The notes beneath the pieces were generated by a model. It made no database searches. It worked only from the letters and a program-made list of their open reading frames with translations, and had not been told where the DNA came from. This document shows, in pieces, positions 18,230-27,571 of a stretch of DNA of 64,000 bases. Each line of letters opens with the position of its first letter. Position 1 is the stretch's first letter. The position numbers and the translations under genes are program-made. The stretch comes from Bacteroidaceae bacterium (GTDB lineage: Bacteria > Bacteroidota > Bacteroidia > Bacteroidales > Bacteroidaceae), in contig JAFTNW010000051.1 of assembly GCA_017451695.1 (NCBI GenBank), forward strand, positions 1-64,000. Reading direction: 5' to 3'.

Positions 18230-19339
18230 ATGGCACACAATAAAGAGATATTAGACGAATTGGGCAGCAACCTCTGTGGGTGCAACGTACAAGAAGTATT
18301 CAAACTGATAGATGAGGGTGTTATAACCGAGCGCGACCTTATAGAAGGAAAGCTGGCGACACCCAAAGTGCTCGATACCCTTAGAAACTACGAATACAGC
18401 AGGAGATTCTTGCCGGATTTAATGAGCGCCATGGATAATTCATCTGCTGAATGCAAACCGGGTTATACCGATGTATATTTCTTTGGCATGCCCGGTGCGG
18501 GAAAGACCTCCATTCTCATGGGGTTGGCAAGTTGCGAATCTCTTAATGTAAGTTTGATAACAGGCGGCGGGATGTATGTCGAAGTTCTGCAACAATATAC
18601 CGATGTGGGTATTACCGCACCCTGTACCCCGAGAACATTTGTCTGCACCCTCGATGCGAAGATAAGTTCAAAAGCAACTCCCGACACTGTTCACAAGATT
18701 AACCTCGTGGAGATGTCGGGCGAGGAGTTTGCACTTGATATTGCCAATAACGAAGAGCATATAACATCGTTCGAGAAGATGGGTTCCGGTGCCACCGAAC
18801 TATTAAAGAACGACAACAGAAAGGTATTCTTCCTTATTATTGACCCCACAGCAAACATTTTGAGAACAAACAGAGAGAAGGAGATTGGCAAGGATGCCCA
18901 GGGAAAGCCCATCACAGGATTGGAGTATTGCATTGTAAACCAGCGCACCATTTTGCAGAAAATGGTAAACCTATTGGCAGCACCTGAGAACAGGGATATT
19001 ATGAAGAAGGTGGATGGCATTCATATAATCATGACAAAGGCCGACACCCTTGGCGATGCCGAAGAGCGTGAGGAGAAAGCTTTGAAGATATTCCAAGACA
19101 AGTATAGTGGCGACATTTTGAATGAACTTGTGGATTTGTGCAAAGAGCATAACATTAATGCCCAAAACAAATTCCAACCAAAGCTATACACGTTCAGCCT
19201 TGGCTCGTTCTACCTGGGCGGATTATTTGAGTATGACCCTGCGGATTCCGACCATTTGGTTGAGGCTATCGAAGAAACGATACAGAGTCGCAAGAATAAG
19301 AGCTGGTGGAACAGAATTAAAAGAATATTTAATAAATAA
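18230..19339 (+). CDS. P-loop GTPase-like protein, short paralogue
   Basis: A 369-residue paralogue of the C-terminal 60% of the preceding protein, without its 240-residue helical N-terminus. G1 is GMPGAGKT (86-93), the G3-like VEMSGEEF is kept, and G4 is TKAD (269-272). Long stretches of DNA are almost identical to the upstream gene (for example around the KMGSGATELLKNDNRKVFFL segment), pointing to a tandem duplication with later exchange. The two may form a heterodimer, as many G-domain pairs do. That is inference. Confidence 0.72.
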   Translation: MAHNKEILDELGSNLCGCNVQEVFKLIDEGVITERDLIEGKLATPKVLDTLRNYEYSRRFLPDLMSAMDNSSAECKPGYTDVYFFGMPGAGKTSILMGLASCESLNVSLITGGGMYVEVLQQYTDVGITAPCTPRTFVCTLDAKISSKATPDTVHKINLVEMSGEEFALDIANNEEHITSFEKMGSGATELLKNDNRKVFFLIIDPTANILRTNREKEIGKDAQGKPITGLEYCIVNQRTILQKMVNLLAAPENRDIMKKVDGIHIIMTKADTLGDAEEREEKALKIFQDKYSGDILNELVDLCKEHNINAQNKFQPKLYTFSLGSFYLGGLFEYDPADSDHLVEAIEETIQSRKNKSWWNRIKRIFNK

Positions 19340-19391
19340 GTGTGCAAAACATAGTTAGAAAAAATATAATACTTACAAATAAAACAGATAT

Positions 19392-21560
19392 ATGACATAC
19401 AATAAACAGATTTCAGTTAAGGTGTGCGGTAACCCCGAATCGAACAGCGGGTTTATGCCATTGGTACTATTCAACTCACCATCGTTCCAAATCCCCGATA
19501 TAATGTATAGCGGGTTCGATGCAAACTCATTCTTCTTCACAATAAAGATTGAGGCCGACCAGGTGGTATATAAGATAATCAAAAACAACGTAAACAGTTA
19601 CGGAGCTTTTCGCGAGGGTTCATTGGCTATAGGTATGTCAATACCACGTGGATATAAATTGGATGGAGGGTACAGCCCATACGACGTGCTCGTTGCACTG
19701 AAAGACGCCTTTCTGTCGTTGTGCATGACATGCAAAGACCCTATAACCGAGCGCTACGAGTTCAACAAAGGTTTCATAGAACCAAAAATACTTGACGAAA
19801 CAGCCAACAGGTTTACCATAAGCCCCGCAAGCGGCCCCTTCCGCCCCATGGCCGGCAGTGGCCCCACAGGTTACCTTACTGCATCGCCGGATAACATCAG
19901 GTTGCTGATGAACGACGTTCACTACTCCGAATTTTCGAGCTATGGCGAGATTATTTTGGCACCGATTGCACAGGCACCCGGCTATGCACAAATAGAAAAC
20001 CTACCCATTCCCCGCGTGCAGGAGTTCAGCATCATAAAGAATGGTCTTAAAGATGGATTTGTGAGAAGCGCGTCGGAGAGAATAAGCATCAGCGGAGTGA
20101 AAGACAGCAGATATTACAAGAACAGCAGTGTAGATTTCTCTATCGACGAAATAAGAGGCGGCAAAGTGGTAAACGGCGTAACAATAGACGAGGCGAATGA
20201 GGTAATAACCATAAACACAGAGAGCCTCTCTACACCGCTTGAGCGTAAAATCACCATTACATTCAACAATAAAACCGTTGAAAAACATTTCTTTACACAC
20301 ATCAAGGGTATCACCCTTGTTCACCGCAGCAGCGGGCGCATACTCCCGGTAGATAATAATCTTGCCTTTACCGTGAGGGGCGAGGTCATTGCTATTTTGC
20401 AAGATGTAAACGGCTTTGAATTGAGCCTTGCCAATAATGACAAGTACAGAATCACAAGCACAAAGCTACAAGGCGAGGAGTTGAAGGTGGTTGCCGAGGA
20501 GATAAAAGTGGCACCCACGCACACACCCACACCCGCACCCACAACTGCGCCCCTACCCGGCAGTGAAAAGAAAGTAGTGATAAACTTTAATGCAGAGCAA
20601 TATCAACAGCACACAGACGAAGGCAGACTGCAGATTAAGATAACCAACCAGCATGGCAAGACACTGCGCACCAATGTTTTCCTTAAAAAGAAAGATAGAG
20701 CATACACCGCAGAAGTAAACGAAATCCCTGCTACTTGGTTCAGAGAGCAGCTCGACATAAGATTCGACGAAAAAGAAAAATACTATGTAGCCTCGGTATA
20801 TAACAGCAATAAGAGTGAGATTCTGCTGAAGTTCGACGATTTCGTGGCAGTGCCCAAGGGTTGGTGGAAGATTTACGTTAAACCACACCTGGCTAAATAC
20901 ACATTGGTTATCGGTATTATTTTGGGACTCATTGGAGGTTTTTTCATAGGCTTATGGTTATATCCTTTGATAAATGGCGAGGAAGAGGCATCCGGAAAGA
21001 AGTTCAAGTGCGATATATGCTCTGACATATTTGGTGCTCAGGATGAACTGAATAAACACAAGAAAGAAAAACACCCACCCTACAAGTGTAGTGTTTGCGG
21101 TGAAAGGTTCAGCAGCAAAGCGGAGAAGGATGAACACATAGCAAAAGGTTGCCCAAAAACAACGGCCGGCAGTGAAGAAGAATCCCATGCTATAGAAGAT
21201 AGTTTTAAGTGTGAGAAGTGTGAGTTGAGTTTCCCATCACAAGAAAAGCTCGATATGCACATGAGGGATACTCATCCAATAGAGGAGCCCCCTGCAGAAA
21301 CATTTGACTGCGACGAATGTAGCATGAAGTTCATAGAAGAGAGCGCTTTGAATGCCCACAAAAAGAAGGTGCACCCTAAATTCAAATGCACAGTTAAAGG
21401 ATGTACCAGAGAGTTCAGTTCTAAGGCAGAGCTTATGACCCATAAGAAAAATGACCACGTAGTATATACTTGCAAAAGATGCGGAACTTGGTTCAATTCT
21501 GAAGATGAGCTCACAGGGCACATGAGAACAAAAAGGCATGGTGTGAGAGGCGAGAGATAA
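19392..21560 (+). CDS. membrane protein with six C-terminal C2H2-type zinc fingers
   Basis: A 722-residue protein. A soluble N-terminal half of unknown fold (about 1-370) is followed by a Pro/Thr linker (THTPTPAPTTAPLP), a small beta-rich domain (about 395-495), one transmembrane helix (about 503-526) and a finger array (about 537-722). Six fingers can be counted: C-x2-C-x12-H-x4-H four times with small variations (one uses C-x4-C, the last has H-x5-H), one C2HC (ends KGC), and one standard finger between. Lys-rich residues precede the helix and acidic ones follow it, so the fingers probably lie in the periplasm. No signal peptide. Tandem C2H2 arrays are typical of eukaryotes and rare in bacteria. 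The array shares 49 identical bases with the next gene. Confidence 0.75.
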   Translation: MTYNKQISVKVCGNPESNSGFMPLVLFNSPSFQIPDIMYSGFDANSFFFTIKIEADQVVYKIIKNNVNSYGAFREGSLAIGMSIPRGYKLDGGYSPYDVLVALKDAFLSLCMTCKDPITERYEFNKGFIEPKILDETANRFTISPASGPFRPMAGSGPTGYLTASPDNIRLLMNDVHYSEFSSYGEIILAPIAQAPGYAQIENLPIPRVQEFSIIKNGLKDGFVRSASERISISGVKDSRYYKNSSVDFSIDEIRGGKVVNGVTIDEANEVITINTESLSTPLERKITITFNNKTVEKHFFTHIKGITLVHRSSGRILPVDNNLAFTVRGEVIAILQDVNGFELSLANNDKYRITSTKLQGEELKVVAEEIKVAPTHTPTPAPTTAPLPGSEKKVVINFNAEQYQQHTDEGRLQIKITNQHGKTLRTNVFLKKKDRAYTAEVNEIPATWFREQLDIRFDEKEKYYVASVYNSNKSEILLKFDDFVAVPKGWWKIYVKPHLAKYTLVIGIILGLIGGFFIGLWLYPLINGEEEASGKKFKCDICSDIFGAQDELNKHKKEKHPPYKCSVCGERFSSKAEKDEHIAKGCPKTTAGSEEESHAIEDSFKCEKCELSFPSQEKLDMHMRDTHPIEEPPAETFDCDECSMKFIEESALNAHKKKVHPKFKCTVKGCTREFSSKAELMTHKKNDHVVYTCKRCGTWFNSEDELTGHMRTKRHGVRGER
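21141..21189 (+). repeat. 49-bp exact repeat inside the zinc-finger arrays (copy 1)
   Basis: Identical to 21969-22017. It encodes the KGCPKTTAGSEEESH linker after the C2HC finger. Exact DNA identity in otherwise diverged fingers points to recent duplication or gene conversion between the two genes. Confidence 0.9.
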
Positions 21561-21586
21561 CAGACAAACAGATTTATTATGAAAGC
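21554..21586 (+). repeat. 33-bp exact repeat at a gene junction (copy 1)
   Basis: Covers the end of one zinc-finger gene, the 18-nt gap and the first codons (MKA) of the next. It recurs exactly at 22373-22405, again at the junction after a zinc-finger gene. It marks the edge of a tandem duplication. Confidence 0.9.
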
Positions 21587-22379
21587 CATTAAATTATTTC
21601 TACTATGCGCAATCTTGCTTAGCGCTGTTATAGGATGGTTCTGCTATTTTATTGCATGTGCCGAGAGAGATGAACTGAAAAGGGAGAAATACCGCTATAC
21701 CTGCACATTTGAAGGCTGCAATAAAGCATTTGAGACCAAGCACGAGCTTATGAGACACAGGAAGCACAACCACCCCACCTTTATTTGCACACAATGCGAA
21801 GATGGGAAGGTGTGGTTCAACACCCAAAAGGAGCTCGATTGGCACACAGACACACAGCATGGCGAGTATATCGCTCCCAAATCCGTTGAGCGCGAAACGC
21901 CTACCACATATAAGTGTGACTATTGTGGCAAGGAATTCAGCAGCAGAAAGGAGAGGCAAGACCACATGGCAAAAGGTTGCCCAAAAACAACGGCCGGCAG
22001 TGAAGAAGAATCCCATGGCACAGAAGATGGTTTTAGGTGTACAGAGTGCGATCTTACCTTCCCATCACAAGAAAGGCTCGATATGCACATGAGGGATATT
22101 CATCTAATAGAGGAGACTCCTGCAGAAACATATAAATGTGAAATTTGCAATAAGGAATACGCAGACGAAGCCGGAATGATTGCTTGTAAAAAGAGACATC
22201 CGAAATGCCCCGTTAAAGTAGGAGGCCGCGTTTGTGGCAAACAATTCAAAACAAAAGGAGAACTTATGAGCCATAGAAGGAACGAGCACGAATTATTTAC
22301 TTGCAGAACATGTGGAACTTGGTTTAACACGAAAGACGATCTCGACGAGCATACGAGAAAAAAGCATCGTGGGAGATAA
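21579..22379 (+). CDS. signal-anchored protein made of tandem C2H2-type zinc fingers
   Basis: A 266-residue protein. An N-terminal anchor helix (about 5-27) follows a basic start, then almost the whole chain is zinc fingers. Seven units can be drawn: one with C-x4-C, one stretched finger (15 residues between Cys2 and His1), one C2HC, one canonical, one degenerate with Cys in place of the first His (IACKKRH), one with C-x8-C, and a final canonical finger before the RKKHRGR tail. The anchor and basic N-terminus predict that the fingers face the periplasm, so chromosomal DNA binding is unlikely. A protein-binding or zinc-sensing role is more plausible. It arose by tandem duplication from the 3' part of the preceding gene. 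Confidence 0.75.
   Translation: MKAIKLFLLCAILLSAVIGWFCYFIACAERDELKREKYRYTCTFEGCNKAFETKHELMRHRKHNHPTFICTQCEDGKVWFNTQKELDWHTDTQHGEYIAPKSVERETPTTYKCDYCGKEFSSRKERQDHMAKGCPKTTAGSEEESHGTEDGFRCTECDLTFPSQERLDMHMRDIHLIEETPAETYKCEICNKEYADEAGMIACKKRHPKCPVKVGGRVCGKQFKTKGELMSHRRNEHELFTCRTCGTWFNTKDDLDEHTRKKHRGR
21969..22017 (+). repeat. 49-bp exact repeat inside the zinc-finger arrays (copy 2)
   Basis: Second copy of 21141-21189. Confidence 0.9.
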
Positions 22380-22405
22380 CAGACAAACAGATTTATTATG
22401 AAAGC
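22373..22405 (+). repeat. 33-bp exact repeat at a gene junction (copy 2)
   Basis: Second copy of 21554-21586. It spans the stop of the second zinc-finger gene and the start of the next anchored protein. Confidence 0.9.
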
Positions 22406-23285
22406 ATTAAAACTTATTCTTACATTTATAATTATTTTAGGAGGTTTTGTTGGAGCATATTTTATCTTCAACGGAGGACCGGGCGGAAGCATAACCGGTG
22501 GAATGCCTATAGACAAATTAGGGAACTACCGCAAACAGATTGAAAGAGGCTGGGAAGAGGCCGGCGACTGGAACAAAGAGCTATTTGAAGAGTATTGTAT
22601 TCTCATTGACCAGCTTGGGAAGTGGGGCTTGGATGTAACACCACTCAGAAACTTCAATACCTCATTGGTTGTAAATATAATAAACGACAAAATAATTGGC
22701 GAGTGGAAAAGTGCAACATGCAAGAAACAGACAATCAAAAAGTATATGGGTGCAGTTTCAACAGTATGTTCAAAAGATGCAAATGCCAAGCACAACCCCG
22801 CAATAGAGAATATAAACAAGATAAACACTGTTTACGACAAAGCTTGCAAGCTGGCCGGAAGAAGTATCGGGCTGAGCTGTGGCTTTGATGCCGATGCTCC
22901 AAGTTGGAATTCGTACAGCAACTATAGCAACAGAGTAACACGAGAAACCAACGATATATTGAACAACAGCATATACAAGGAGTATCTTGCAAACATTACC
23001 GCTATAAAGAAAGGGCTGGACAATATTCCATCGAGACTTGCAACAGGCAAAAAACACTTTGCCGAGAGATTGGCCACAGAGATTATCAACCACTACAATG
23101 CAATACCCGATACTCTGCGCACCAGGGAAGAGTTGAGAGCCCTACGTAAAACCCGCGACAAATACGATGGTGAATTTGGGGGGGATGTGAACTTAGATTG
23201 CCTTGTAAAAGAGTTTAATATTTCTGTTGAAAATAATGAAGAGAGTAGAAACAATGAAGGACCCGGTTTCTCTATTTATAGATAA
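22398..23285 (+). CDS. signal-anchored helical protein of unknown function
   Basis: A 295-residue protein with an N-terminal hydrophobic anchor (MKALKLILTFIIILGGFVGA, continuing to about residue 24), a Gly-rich linker, then about 260 mostly helical residues with no motif I know. Its first codons and upstream 30 nt are copied from the same duplicated junction as the zinc-finger gene before it, so the promoter-proximal part may have been acquired by duplication while the body is unrelated. The body is predicted periplasmic. It overlaps the next gene by about 50 nt, suggesting translational coupling. Confidence 0.65.
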   Translation: MKALKLILTFIIILGGFVGAYFIFNGGPGGSITGGMPIDKLGNYRKQIERGWEEAGDWNKELFEEYCILIDQLGKWGLDVTPLRNFNTSLVVNIINDKIIGEWKSATCKKQTIKKYMGAVSTVCSKDANAKHNPAIENINKINTVYDKACKLAGRSIGLSCGFDADAPSWNSYSNYSNRVTRETNDILNNSIYKEYLANITAIKKGLDNIPSRLATGKKHFAERLATEIINHYNAIPDTLRTREELRALRKTRDKYDGEFGGDVNLDCLVKEFNISVENNEESRNNEGPGFSIYR

Positions 23286-24351
23286 AAGAGACATTGTAAG
23301 GAGCGCGAGGGTGGCATATATTGCAATCCTCGGCATCTCCCTATGCCTGCTTGCACAGCCTGCAAATGCACAAATAGATGCATGGAGGGATATTGTGGAA
23401 GAGAATATTAAAATAAACACACAAATAAAGCAGGCGGTAGCCGATACCATATCTCTATGCAAAGAGATTGAAACGAAGAAAGAAAACAACGCCCGATTGC
23501 AAGTCCGGCTCGATTCCATAAAGAACGAGATTAAGAGCTGCAAGGACTATATATCGCGCGACAGGAAAAACTCGTTGAAAAGAAGCAACGACTCCCTTAG
23601 AATGGTGATAGACCAACTAAATAATGAGAAATCCGTTACCGATTCTGTTGCACAGGATAAAAGGAAAAAATTGGTGGCTATTAACAAAGAGTTGGGGGAT
23701 ATGGACGAGTATGCCGATATTCAAAAAGAGAGGGAGTATGAGCAGGAGATGGCCATCATCGAACGAAAATATTCTCAAATCAAGGATGTGCAGTTGAGTA
23801 AACTGCACGAAAAGACTCGCAAGTATAGAGGAAAAAGTTTCTATGCCGAGAACCTTGCACGAATAGATGCAGCAAAGAGAAACAGAGAGCTATTCGTGAG
23901 AGCCGTAAATGCACTTAATAACCCCTATAACAGAGTGCTTGTAGAGGGGTTGCGCGAAGAGATTGGTGTGCTGTTGCAGACTGAGAGCGACGATGCGAGC
24001 AAGGGCATCTTCAAACTGAGCGAGGAGCAGTTCCCCGAAATGGATACTCTCGATATTAAGCTATCGAGATTCGTACGTGGAACCATAGAGCTCAAGGACT
24101 TAGTATCGAGAATCAATGACAACGAGGATATCAAAAGATACAGAGAGGCCGGGGACTATGTGCAATGCCTCAGAGCAATGAGAGCTATCCTATACCCAAG
24201 CGATGAAGAGGGTGTTTACATACATGAACGATATTTCGAAATGATTCCTTACCTTAAAAAGATGTTGGACAATTATCGTAAGGAACTGCAAAAGAACCCA
24301 ATTAAATACCCCACCCCAACTGAAAGAATTATTTTGAATTTAGCAGAGTAA
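23236..24351 (+). CDS. exported coiled-coil protein (paralogue of the next gene)
   Basis: About 371 residues. A signal sequence (hydrophobic AYIAILGISLCLLAQPANA, cleavage before QIDAW) lies about 30 residues from the start. I use the ATG at 23236. The ATG at 23254 and a TTG at 23227 are alternatives. The mature protein is dominated by coiled coil (about 50-150, repeated Lys/Glu/Asp heptads), followed by a helical region and a C-terminal motif (PYLKKMLDNYRKELQKNP). The last also appears, altered, in the next protein, as do general layout and length. Probably periplasmic and structural. No enzyme motif. Its start lies inside the previous gene. Confidence 0.68.
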   Translation: MKRVETMKDPVSLFIDKRDIVRSARVAYIAILGISLCLLAQPANAQIDAWRDIVEENIKINTQIKQAVADTISLCKEIETKKENNARLQVRLDSIKNEIKSCKDYISRDRKNSLKRSNDSLRMVIDQLNNEKSVTDSVAQDKRKKLVAINKELGDMDEYADIQKEREYEQEMAIIERKYSQIKDVQLSKLHEKTRKYRGKSFYAENLARIDAAKRNRELFVRAVNALNNPYNRVLVEGLREEIGVLLQTESDDASKGIFKLSEEQFPEMDTLDIKLSRFVRGTIELKDLVSRINDNEDIKRYREAGDYVQCLRAMRAILYPSDEEGVYIHERYFEMIPYLKKMLDNYRKELQKNPIKYPTPTERIILNLAE

Positions 24352-24353
24352 CC

Positions 24354-25454
24354 ATGAAGAGAGTGTATATAACCATTTTACTATTATCCCTGTTTATGGG
24401 GCAACTCAATGCCCAAAACACCAAGGCCGTGGTAAAGGAGAACCGCAGTTCACTGCTCTCGCATAAAGAGGTGGCGGTTGCGGCCGACGACTCGGCAAAC
24501 TATGAACGGTTGTGCAAAGAGGGCCTTGAAGAGAAAATAAGGCTCGAAGCTCTTTACAAACAAGTAGATGAAAGGCGTGAGGCATTAGAGGACGAGATAG
24601 AAGGACTCGACTCAGAAGCAAGCAACATTAATGCCTCCATTAACAGAGAATCGAATAACCTAACTACTATAAAAAGAAGAAAGGACAATTCGGACGTAAA
24701 AGAGCTTGAGGAGGAGCAGAAGAGACTGCTGCGCAATATAAACGCCATCAAAAACGCCATTAACAGACAGAAAGGTGATATAAGCAGCAACGACATAAAG
24801 CTTACCGAGATGAGCCGCCAAAAGAACGAACTTGGAAAATTGAAGGAGGAGACATCGGCAAGTATCATAGAAAGAAACAAGGATGTTCTTGTAACTCCGT
24901 TTGCACAGATTACCATGGACAGGCTTTATGCCGCACAGGGAGAGTATAACAGCTACAAAAAGAACAATAAAACAATCAAGGAATTTGCCGCAAAGGTTGA
25001 AAGGATTATCAAATACAAGAATATATACGACGATGCCTGCAAAGCCGCAAACTCTTTGTATAAAAAAGAGAGTGTGAACAGCATATTGAAGCAAATATCT
25101 ACAATAGACCTTGCAACACTCACTGCCGTTCAACGCCAAGAGATTGAGCAGGTGCAGAGTATATTGGCAAATTATGATGATGGAGTAATGGCATTCCAGG
25201 AGCTTGTTAAAAGAGTAAGAGAAAAAAGAGGCTCTGCCGGGGAGTATTACACACCAAAATCATTTAACGAAGATTATGACCTTATACTCAGCAAGAATAA
25301 TCTAAGAGAGCGCACCGATAAGTTCATAAAGGGAACTCCCTACCTTAACGGGGTATATAACGAGTATATTGCCGCATTGCAAAAAGACCCGAAACAGACA
25401 CCTGAGAGTGAGGAGGTAATTCTGGGGATTATAGTTGAATCTACAAATCAGTAA
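24354..25454 (+). CDS. exported coiled-coil protein
   Basis: A 366-residue protein with a clear cleavable signal peptide (MKRVYITILLLSLFMGQLNA then Q). A long coiled coil (about 50-170, e.g. ELEEEQKRLLRNINAIKNAI) and a helical C-terminal half end in a motif shared with the preceding protein (PYLNGVYNEYIAALQKDP). The pair looks like an old tandem duplication. It starts 2 nt after the stop of the previous gene, so they are co-translated. Likely a periplasmic scaffold or spacer. Confidence 0.7.
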   Translation: MKRVYITILLLSLFMGQLNAQNTKAVVKENRSSLLSHKEVAVAADDSANYERLCKEGLEEKIRLEALYKQVDERREALEDEIEGLDSEASNINASINRESNNLTTIKRRKDNSDVKELEEEQKRLLRNINAIKNAINRQKGDISSNDIKLTEMSRQKNELGKLKEETSASIIERNKDVLVTPFAQITMDRLYAAQGEYNSYKKNNKTIKEFAAKVERIIKYKNIYDDACKAANSLYKKESVNSILKQISTIDLATLTAVQRQEIEQVQSILANYDDGVMAFQELVKRVREKRGSAGEYYTPKSFNEDYDLILSKNNLRERTDKFIKGTPYLNGVYNEYIAALQKDPKQTPESEEVILGIIVESTNQ

Positions 25455-25460
25455 CGATAT

Positions 25461-27251
25461 ATGGAAAGAAAATCATCGGAAAATGATATTTACAGAATCA
25501 TTAAGAAAGACCTTGTAGAGCTGCACAAGACACTTTGCAAGCACCTTGGTAACAGAAATCCGTTTGCAAAGTTCAGCATCGGTGGTGGTTTCTATGTGTG
25601 GGCCGACAACAGCCGCGAGTGGACTCAAATGACTGCTGTAAGCAGCGTGATGCAGAGCATTGTGCGCGAAGCCGTTTTTGCCCGCAAGAGCGAGATTGCG
25701 GCAATCTTTAACGAAAAGACAGCCGAGGCTCTCTTTACCGTACCCGACGAGAGCTACATATATTTTGCCGAGAACGAAGGCGAAACAGAGATTCTTGTTA
25801 CCGGCTGGGGATTTGTGAAACCGGTGAGAACAGCCGGAAAGGCCGATGTTGATGAGATTTCCAAAAAGAATCCCATAGACATATCCTTTACATTCGACAA
25901 CGAGACTCTGCCCAACTATGAGTTCGGCCTGCAATTACCCAAGCAAGTTAAACACTTCTTTACCGACGCTACGGGTGTATATCACTTCGACGACATAAAG
26001 GTGGGCGAGGAGCTGCCTCTTGTAGATTTTAAGAGTGGCAAGAATTTTATGCTCAAAGTAACAGAGGGGCAACACCTTTATAACTTTGACGTTACCACAT
26101 ACTTTACTTTGAGAATGAAGGCAACGGTGGGTGCAGAGCCCATTGCCAACGAAACAATAGATGTTACCTACCATGGAAAGGCATACAGCGTGGCAACCAA
26201 TGCCAACGGCGAGGCTGCTATGGAACTGCCCTATCATGCACATAACGAGATTGCAGCAAAACTAAGAGAGCTTACAAAAAGGGAGATTGCCAACGAAAGC
26301 GGCAATGAGATAATATTCCAATTCGAGGAGCCCAAGAAAGCTTTTGAAACAGATATTGAGGTTATTGTGTATAAGAACGGCGAACCATGCGCGAATCACA
26401 AGGTAAACATCGATTACAATGGCAACACATACAATGGTGTTACCGACAGCAATGGTGTGTTCAGACAGCATACCATCGTTGAAGAGGATGCCGACTGCAT
26501 AATCACGGTTCCCGAATACGACCCATTAACAATAAAACTGAAAGAGGAGCCTGTAAATACATTCAAGTTCGAAACCATTGATGAACCCGAGGTAGTTGAA
26601 GAGCCTGTATTCTTTAATCCGCATATTCTGATATTGGGAGAAGAGGGATACATTGGCAAAGACTACACCATTTATGTAGATTACAAGGGAGAAAGACGCG
26701 AATATACCTCGGACGAGAACGGAATAGTTCAACTGCCACAGATGCAGGAGGGGGAGAAGATGACCGTTACCGACAGCCTGAACCCCACAAACATTCAAGA
26801 ATATGAGCTTGACCACAACAAGGAGGAGTATATATTTAATATACCCTACAAGGCATTCCAGCACGAACGCGATATAAAGCTTACCTTCCAAAACAGAGAC
26901 GAAAAGCCTTTGCTGTGCGACAAAGTACGTTTCCAGCAGGCAAAGAGCGACAAGGAGTTGTTGAGCGAACTTGATGAGGAGGGGGTTACTTATTTCCCCG
27001 ACGACTACTTCCTGAACGACGAGGATATAAAGACCACCATAATGGGAAGCGAGCGCGAATACGAGCCCATCAACTTTACACTCGAAGAGGGAGAGAACGA
27101 ATATCTGTTCCAGGAGAGATACAAAGGATTCCCTTGGAAGATGGTGCTGTTACAGATTCTTGCCGTTGTTGCAACAATAATTGCCCTGCTTGTTCTGTGG
27201 CCCTTCTTCTGCGGAATATTTGCAGGAATGTTCGAAGGAATTTATCACTAA
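25461..27251 (+). CDS. tail-anchored protein with repeated beta-sandwich modules
   Basis: A 596-residue protein without signal peptide. The N-terminal 120 residues are a mixed alpha/beta domain (FSIGGGFYVWADNSREW). Three or four modules follow, each with a YxGxxYxxxTDxNG-like turn (HGKAYSVATNANGEA; NGNTYNGVTDSNGVF; KGERREYTSDENGIV). These resemble the regulatory-like or CNA-B-type sandwiches used as spacers. One transmembrane helix (about 562-588) lies at the C-terminus. With no N-terminal export signal, the body probably stays cytosolic and is tail-anchored, possibly presenting partners to the inner membrane. No catalytic residues seen. Confidence 0.68.
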   Translation: MERKSSENDIYRIIKKDLVELHKTLCKHLGNRNPFAKFSIGGGFYVWADNSREWTQMTAVSSVMQSIVREAVFARKSEIAAIFNEKTAEALFTVPDESYIYFAENEGETEILVTGWGFVKPVRTAGKADVDEISKKNPIDISFTFDNETLPNYEFGLQLPKQVKHFFTDATGVYHFDDIKVGEELPLVDFKSGKNFMLKVTEGQHLYNFDVTTYFTLRMKATVGAEPIANETIDVTYHGKAYSVATNANGEAAMELPYHAHNEIAAKLRELTKREIANESGNEIIFQFEEPKKAFETDIEVIVYKNGEPCANHKVNIDYNGNTYNGVTDSNGVFRQHTIVEEDADCIITVPEYDPLTIKLKEEPVNTFKFETIDEPEVVEEPVFFNPHILILGEEGYIGKDYTIYVDYKGERREYTSDENGIVQLPQMQEGEKMTVTDSLNPTNIQEYELDHNKEEYIFNIPYKAFQHERDIKLTFQNRDEKPLLCDKVRFQQAKSDKELLSELDEEGVTYFPDDYFLNDEDIKTTIMGSEREYEPINFTLEEGENEYLFQERYKGFPWKMVLLQILAVVATIIALLVLWPFFCGIFAGMFEGIYH

Positions 27252-27268
27252 TTTAGATATATATTAAT

Positions 27269-27553
27269 ATGGAGATTTACAACGATTTATTTATCATATA
27301 TGCGGCAAGTCTGCTGACTTTTGCATTGTTTGCCTTTGACAAACACTTGGCTATATATAACAGGACACGAATCCCCGAGTTCATTCTGCTGTTGTTCTCG
27401 TTCCTGGGAGGAGCATTTGGAGCCTTGTGCGCCATGATTCTCTTCAGGCACAAGACAAAGCACAAGATGTTCCTTATTTGTGTTCCGGTGTTCTTGGCAC
27501 TGCAGCTTGCCATTGACATCATATATAGAGTATTTGTATTGAGACTTTCATAA
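27269..27553 (+). CDS. DUF1294 membrane protein
   Basis: A 94-residue inner-membrane protein with three hydrophobic helices and the DUF1294 pattern: FAFDKHLA, then RIPE, then GGAFGALCAMILFRHKTKHKMF. The family is widespread, of usual length about 85-100, and of unknown function. It sits in mid-array, 17 nt after the previous gene. Confidence 0.88.
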   Translation: MEIYNDLFIIYAASLLTFALFAFDKHLAIYNRTRIPEFILLLFSFLGGAFGALCAMILFRHKTKHKMFLICVPVFLALQLAIDIIYRVFVLRLS

Positions 27554-27571
27554 TATAAACTACCGCCACCG

